Assembly (NCBI GenBank): GCA_023387135.1
Contig: JAEWIK010000105.1
Location: 1 to 7,978 of the forward strand
Reading direction: 5' to 3'
From: Actinomycetes bacterium
GTDB lineage: Bacteria; Actinomycetota; Actinomycetes; Propionibacteriales; Propionibacteriaceae
Length of the DNA stretch: 7,978 nucleotides
The notes under the pieces were generated by a model. The model worked only from the letters and a program-made list of their open reading frames with translations. It searched no databases and was not told the origin of the DNA. Made by a program: the position numbers and the translations under genes. Shown here piece after piece: positions 5,114 to 7,978 of the stretch (position 1 is its first letter; every line of letters starts with the position of its first letter).

Positions 5114-7864
5114 ATGCGGGTGAGACAAGTGTTGGCTGCGACCACTGGATTCGTCATGGTCGCGACCCTTGCGTTCTCTGTCGTCGACGTCGCCGAGGCC
5201 GCAGCGCCCAGCACCGCGCAGAAGAACGATTTCATCTCCAGCGTGGTCTCCCCCGCGCAGAAGGCACAGAAGGCGTGGGGCATCCCCGCCTCGGTCTCCA
5301 TCGCCGAGGCCATCCAGGACTCGAACTACGGCACGTCCACCCTGGCCACCAAAGCGAAGAACGTCTTCAACGTCGCGTGCGCCTCCACCACCACTCCCGC
5401 CCAGTTCGCCAAGGTCGCCGAAGCCCAGGTCGGCAAGCCCTACATCTACGGCGCAGAGGCGTCGATCACGAACTCCAACCCGAAGGCCTTCGACTGCTCC
5501 GAGCTCGTCCAGTGGGTGTTCGGCCGTTCCGGCAACACCATCACCGACCTCGCCGCCGCCCAGTACAACGTGACTGTCCCGGTGAAGTCCGGCGAGTCCC
5601 CGCGTCCTGGCGACCTGGTCTTCCTGCGCAACAACCCTGCCCGCTCCAACGGCATCGGCCACGTCGCCCTGCTCACCAAGAAGCTGTCCAACGGCGACTG
5701 GCAGATCATCGAGGCCAAGGGACGCGCCTACGGCGTCGTGAAGTCCTCGCTGTCGACCTGGAAGAAGCGCAGCTACTACGCCGGCCTGCGGCGCTACCCG
5801 AGCTTCGTCCTCGCCGGCGACCAGGGAGTCGCCCTCGTCTCCGTCGCAAGCCCGTACCAGGACGGCTGCTACGCGGTCACGACGTCGGGCAAGACGACCC
5901 GCTACCGCAAGTACTCCTCGCTGACCGACGCCTTCGCCGACCACGCCCTGACGGTGGCGAAGGAACCCGCCTACGCCGCCGCCCGCGAGGTCGCGACGAA
6001 CGTCAACGCCTACGTGGACGCCATCGCCAAGGTGAAGCGTCCGAGCGACGCCGCCGCCTACGCCAAGGCCCTGAAGAGCATCATCTCCAGCTTCGGCCTG
6101 ACCAAGTACGACACCGCCCCGCTCAACCTGCTCGTCGAGTCGGGCGATTCGGGCACGAAGGTGTCGGCGCTGCAGTACCTGCTGCGCCAGAGCGACACGA
6201 GCGTCAAGGTCACCGGCAAGTTCGACTCCGCGACGGTGAGCGGCGTGAAGAAGTTCCAGAAGGCACGCAAGCTCGAGGTCGACGGCCAGGTCGGACCGCT
6301 CACCCTGACCGCGCTCCTCGCCGACCTCAAGGCAGGGGCCAACCAGCCCCGGGTGAGCGCCCTGCACACCCTGCTCTCGGCGGCCGGCTACACGGTCAGC
6401 GCGGGACAGGTGTTCAGCGCCACCGACACGGCGTCGGTGAAGGCGTTCCAGGCGTCGGTCGGCCTCGGCGCCACCGGCACCGTCGACGCCAAGACCTGGT
6501 CGCGCCTGTTCATGACCCTCGACCCCGTCAAGCCGCCGACCGTCTCCGGCGTCCCGACGTACGGCCAGAAGCTCACCGCGGCCATCGGCGGCTGGGGCCC
6601 CGGCACCGTGACCTACAGGGTCCAGTGGTACCGCGGCGCCACGGCGATCCCCGGCGCGAGCGCGAGCACCTACTCCCTGCAGCCGGCCGACGTCGGCCAG
6701 CCGATCACCGTCAAGGTGACGGGCAGCCAGCTTCCCTACACCCCCGTGACCCGCGCGTCGGCGGCGACCGCCAAGGTGGCTCCGGCGAAGTTGACCGCCA
6801 CCCCGACCCCCACCGTCGCCGGCACCGCGAAGGCAGGCGAGGTGCTCACCGCGACACCCGGAACCTGGGCCCCCGCCACGACGAAGCTCACCTACCAGTG
6901 GTACCGCGGCGCGACGGCCGTCAAGGGCGCGACGGCCCCCACGTACAGGCTGCAGCCGGCGGACGTCGGCCAGCTCGTCAAGGTGACAGTCACGGGCTCG
7001 CTCGCCGGCTACGCCACCGTGACGACGGCGTCCCAGCCCACCGTCAAGGTGATCGACGGCATCCTCAAGCCCACCCCCACCCCGGTCATCAAGGGCGCCG
7101 TCAGGGTCGGCAGCACCGTCGAGGCCGTCCCCGGCACCTGGGGCACCGGCCCTGTCACCTACACCTACCAGTGGTACCTGGGGAAGACGCCGATCAAGGG
7201 CGCGACCGCCAAGACCTACACGATCCTGCCCGCGAACGCCGGCCAGGCGCTCTCGGTCACGGTGAAGGGTGTCCAGCAGGGCTTCCAGCCAGTCTGGCGG
7301 GGCTCGGCGGCGGCGACCGTCACCAAGGGCGTCATCACCCCCGCCCCCACTCCCCTGGTCCGCGGCCCGCGGAGCGTCGGCGAGACCCTCAAGGCCCAGA
7401 CTGCAACCTGGGGCAAGGGCCAGGTCAAGCTGACCTACCAGTGGTACCGCGGCAAGTCGGTCATCAAGGGCGCGACCGCCGCCACCTACAAGGTGGGCAC
7501 CGCCGACATCGGCTACAACCTCTCCGTGCGGGTGAGCGGCTGGCAGTCGGGCTACGACAAGGTCACCAAGTCGTCTGCTCAGACCGCCAAGATCCCCCGT
7601 CCGAAGCTGGCCACCCCGTCGCCCAAGATCACCGGCACCGTGAAGGCCGGGAGCAAGCTCACCGTCGACACCACCGGGTGGGGCCCCGTGAAGCTCACGT
7701 ACGCCTACCAGTGGTACCGCGGGCTGACCAAGATCAAGGGCGCCACCAAGAAGACCTACACGCTGGCGAAGGCCGACTTCGGCCACACCCTCACCGTCCT
7801 GGTGCACGCCGAGGCCAAGGGCTACGCCGGAGTGAACAAGACAGCCGTCCTCAAGATCAAGTAG
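5114..7864 (+). CDS. Secreted peptidoglycan hydrolase: split glucosaminidase with inserted NlpC/P60, two PG-binding domains, five Ig-like repeats
   Basis: A 916-residue exported wall hydrolase. A signal peptide (1-29, cleavage likely after AEA) is followed by the first half of a FlgJ/LytG-type glucosaminidase domain (about 40-91: IPASVSIAEAIQDSNYG at 57-73, then KAKNVFNVAC at 80-89). An NlpC/P60 domain follows (about 95-231: FDCSELV with Cys128, GHVAL with His183, IIEA with Glu200, a Cys-His-Glu set as in RipA). Then comes the second glucosaminidase half (about 239-333: SPYQDGCYAV at 246-255, YRKYSSLTDAFADHA at 264-278). Two PG_binding_1 domains (about 341-404 and 411-467) and five Ig-like repeats complete it. 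The predicted activities are cleavage of peptide stems and perhaps of glycan strands. The glucosaminidase Glu of the ES motif is Asp69. There is no sortase signal or C-terminal membrane anchor. ATG 5114 is preferred over a TTG 12 codons upstream because it starts a normal signal peptide. Confidence 0.9.
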   Translation: MRVRQVLAATTGFVMVATLAFSVVDVAEAAAPSTAQKNDFISSVVSPAQKAQKAWGIPASVSIAEAIQDSNYGTSTLATKAKNVFNVACASTTTPAQFAKVAEAQVGKPYIYGAEASITNSNPKAFDCSELVQWVFGRSGNTITDLAAAQYNVTVPVKSGESPRPGDLVFLRNNPARSNGIGHVALLTKKLSNGDWQIIEAKGRAYGVVKSSLSTWKKRSYYAGLRRYPSFVLAGDQGVALVSVASPYQDGCYAVTTSGKTTRYRKYSSLTDAFADHALTVAKEPAYAAAREVATNVNAYVDAIAKVKRPSDAAAYAKALKSIISSFGLTKYDTAPLNLLVESGDSGTKVSALQYLLRQSDTSVKVTGKFDSATVSGVKKFQKARKLEVDGQVGPLTLTALLADLKAGANQPRVSALHTLLSAAGYTVSAGQVFSATDTASVKAFQASVGLGATGTVDAKTWSRLFMTLDPVKPPTVSGVPTYGQKLTAAIGGWGPGTVTYRVQWYRGATAIPGASASTYSLQPADVGQPITVKVTGSQLPYTPVTRASAATAKVAPAKLTATPTPTVAGTAKAGEVLTATPGTWAPATTKLTYQWYRGATAVKGATAPTYRLQPADVGQLVKVTVTGSLAGYATVTTASQPTVKVIDGILKPTPTPVIKGAVRVGSTVEAVPGTWGTGPVTYTYQWYLGKTPIKGATAKTYTILPANAGQALSVTVKGVQQGFQPVWRGSAAATVTKGVITPAPTPLVRGPRSVGETLKAQTATWGKGQVKLTYQWYRGKSVIKGATAATYKVGTADIGYNLSVRVSGWQSGYDKVTKSSAQTAKIPRPKLATPSPKITGTVKAGSKLTVDTTGWGPVKLTYAYQWYRGLTKIKGATKKTYTLAKADFGHTLTVLVHAEAKGYAGVNKTAVLKIK
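5231..5386 (+). other. Glucosaminidase domain, N-terminal half (protein domain)
   Basis: Residues 40-91 of the hydrolase. The order helix, IPASVSIAEAIQDSNYGTS, TLATKAKNVFNVAC follows the start of the FlgJ/LytG-type glucosaminidase fold, where relatives read AQAxLESxWG and then NxFGIKC. Asp69 stands at the catalytic Glu position. Cys89 marks the end of this half. Confidence 0.75.
5387..5809 (+). other. NlpC/P60 endopeptidase domain, inserted (protein domain)
   Basis: Residues 92-232. An AQVGKPYIYG lead-in (104-113), nucleophile Cys128 in FDCSELV, RPGDLVFL (164-171), His183 in GHVAL and Glu200 in IIEA make a complete NlpC/P60 cysteine peptidase. Members cleave peptide bonds in peptidoglycan stems, typically D-Glu to the diamino acid. 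The DCSE variant replaces the more usual Gly after DCS. Confidence 0.88.
5828..6112 (+). other. Glucosaminidase domain, C-terminal half (protein domain)
   Basis: Residues 239-333. SPYQDGC, YRKYSSLTDAFADHA, then a helical AYVDAIAKV and AYAKALKSIISSFGLTKYD, match the second half of actinobacterial glucosaminidase domains (SPYQxGC, FRxYxSxxDSFxDH, YAxxLxxIIxxYxLxxYD). Cys252 would meet Cys89 of the first half. Confidence 0.7.
6134..6514 (+). other. Two peptidoglycan-binding (PG_binding_1) domains (protein domains)
   Basis: Residues about 341-404 and 411-467. The first carries GDSGTKVSALQYLL (344-357), a GKFDSATVSGVKKFQ helix (368-382) and VDGQVGPLTLTALL (389-402). The second is more diverged, with PRVSALHTLLSAAGY (412-426), SATDTASVKAFQ (435-446) and GTVDAKTWSRLF (455-466). 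They would hold the enzyme on the glycan-peptide mesh. Confidence 0.8.
6515..7861 (+). repeat. Five tandem Ig-like repeats (90-91 aa period) at the hydrolase C-terminus
   Basis: Repeat starts are at 6515, 6788, 7061, 7331 and 7601. Each carries a Gly-rich first strand, GTW or GW about ten residues before QWY(R/L)G, a GA(S/T)xxTY turn, and (A)DxGxxxxVxV. The QWY tryptophans are residues 505, 596, 687, 777 and 867. Such QWYRG Ig-like modules are common in secreted actinobacterial proteins and are usually spacers or wall-contact modules. DNA identity is highest around the shared CTACCAGTGGTACC block. Lysine counts per repeat rise 4, 6, 7, 9, 14. Confidence 0.85.
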
Positions 7865-7873
7865 CCGCCGGCG

Positions 7874-7978
7874 TCACCAGACGTCAGCCGAACAGGTCAC
7901 GGACAGCGAGTAAGGGATCAGGCTGCCGGTCCGGGCACCGTTCTCGTACATGAGCGCCTGTCCCGAGATCTTGAAGGT
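7874..7978 (-). CDS. C-terminal fragment of an unidentified protein
   Basis: The minus strand is open from the window edge (7978) to a TGA at 7874-7876, giving the last 34 residues of a protein ending in PYSLSVTCSADVW. The alternating hydrophobic and polar residues with one Cys suggest a beta-rich, perhaps extracytoplasmic, C-terminus, but no family is recognised. It converges on the hydrolase with only 9 nt between the two stop codons and no clear hairpin terminator there. The fragment is short and could be chance, though its codons favour G/C at third positions. Confidence 0.5.
   Translation of the reverse strand, partial: TFKISGQALMYENGARTGSLIPYSLSVTCSADVW

Noticed and set aside
5108..7953. 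Open frames of about 890-900 codons in another plus frame and on the minus strand across the hydrolase
   Set aside because: Arg/Gly/His-rich shadow translations without motifs; the hydrolase frame has clear domains and G/C at nearly all third positions.

Overview
This 8-kb window is high-GC DNA (coding third positions are almost all G or C) with the look of an actinobacterial chromosome. The evidence is a GntR/HutC-type regulator next to a sugar-type solute-binding lipoprotein, two genes whose promoters suggest leaderless transcription, and a secreted wall hydrolase with tandem QWYRG Ig-like repeats. A member of the Propionibacteriales or a related order is my guess. No rRNA, tRNA, CRISPR array, insertion sequence or phage gene is visible.

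Layout. (1) 1-1154, minus: most of a solute-binding lipoprotein of an ABC sugar importer; its C-terminus and probably the permease genes lie beyond the left edge. (2) 1155-1297: a divergent control region with repeated GACCAGAT and TATACCA elements. (3) 1298-2005, plus: a GntR/HutC-family regulator with a UTRA ligand domain, likely controlling itself and the importer. (4) 2006-2183: a hairpin-rich gap between convergent genes. (5) 4887-2184, minus: a two-gene unit with a 683-residue membrane protein carrying a central spermidine-synthase-like domain, followed 73 nt later by a 192-residue ECF transporter S component. (6) 4888-5113: a divergent region with an inverted repeat and a run of hairpins forming a candidate structured leader. 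(7) 5114-7864, plus: a 916-residue secreted peptidoglycan hydrolase. (8) 7874-7978, minus: the last 34 codons of an unidentified gene.

The most unusual object is the hydrolase. Its glucosaminidase (FlgJ/LytG-like) domain appears to be split in two by an NlpC/P60 endopeptidase domain inserted between two cysteines that are normally close together. The usual catalytic Glu of the glucosaminidase half is an Asp. Two peptidoglycan-binding domains and five Ig-like repeats follow, and the repeats become steadily richer in lysine towards the C-terminus. The second unusual object is the membrane spermidine-synthase-like protein, which lacks the catalytic Asp of true aminopropyltransferases and sits beside an S component whose substrate is unknown.

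The three modules (sugar uptake with its regulator, the membrane enzyme with an S component, and the wall hydrolase) show no obvious joint pathway and are probably separate transcription units.
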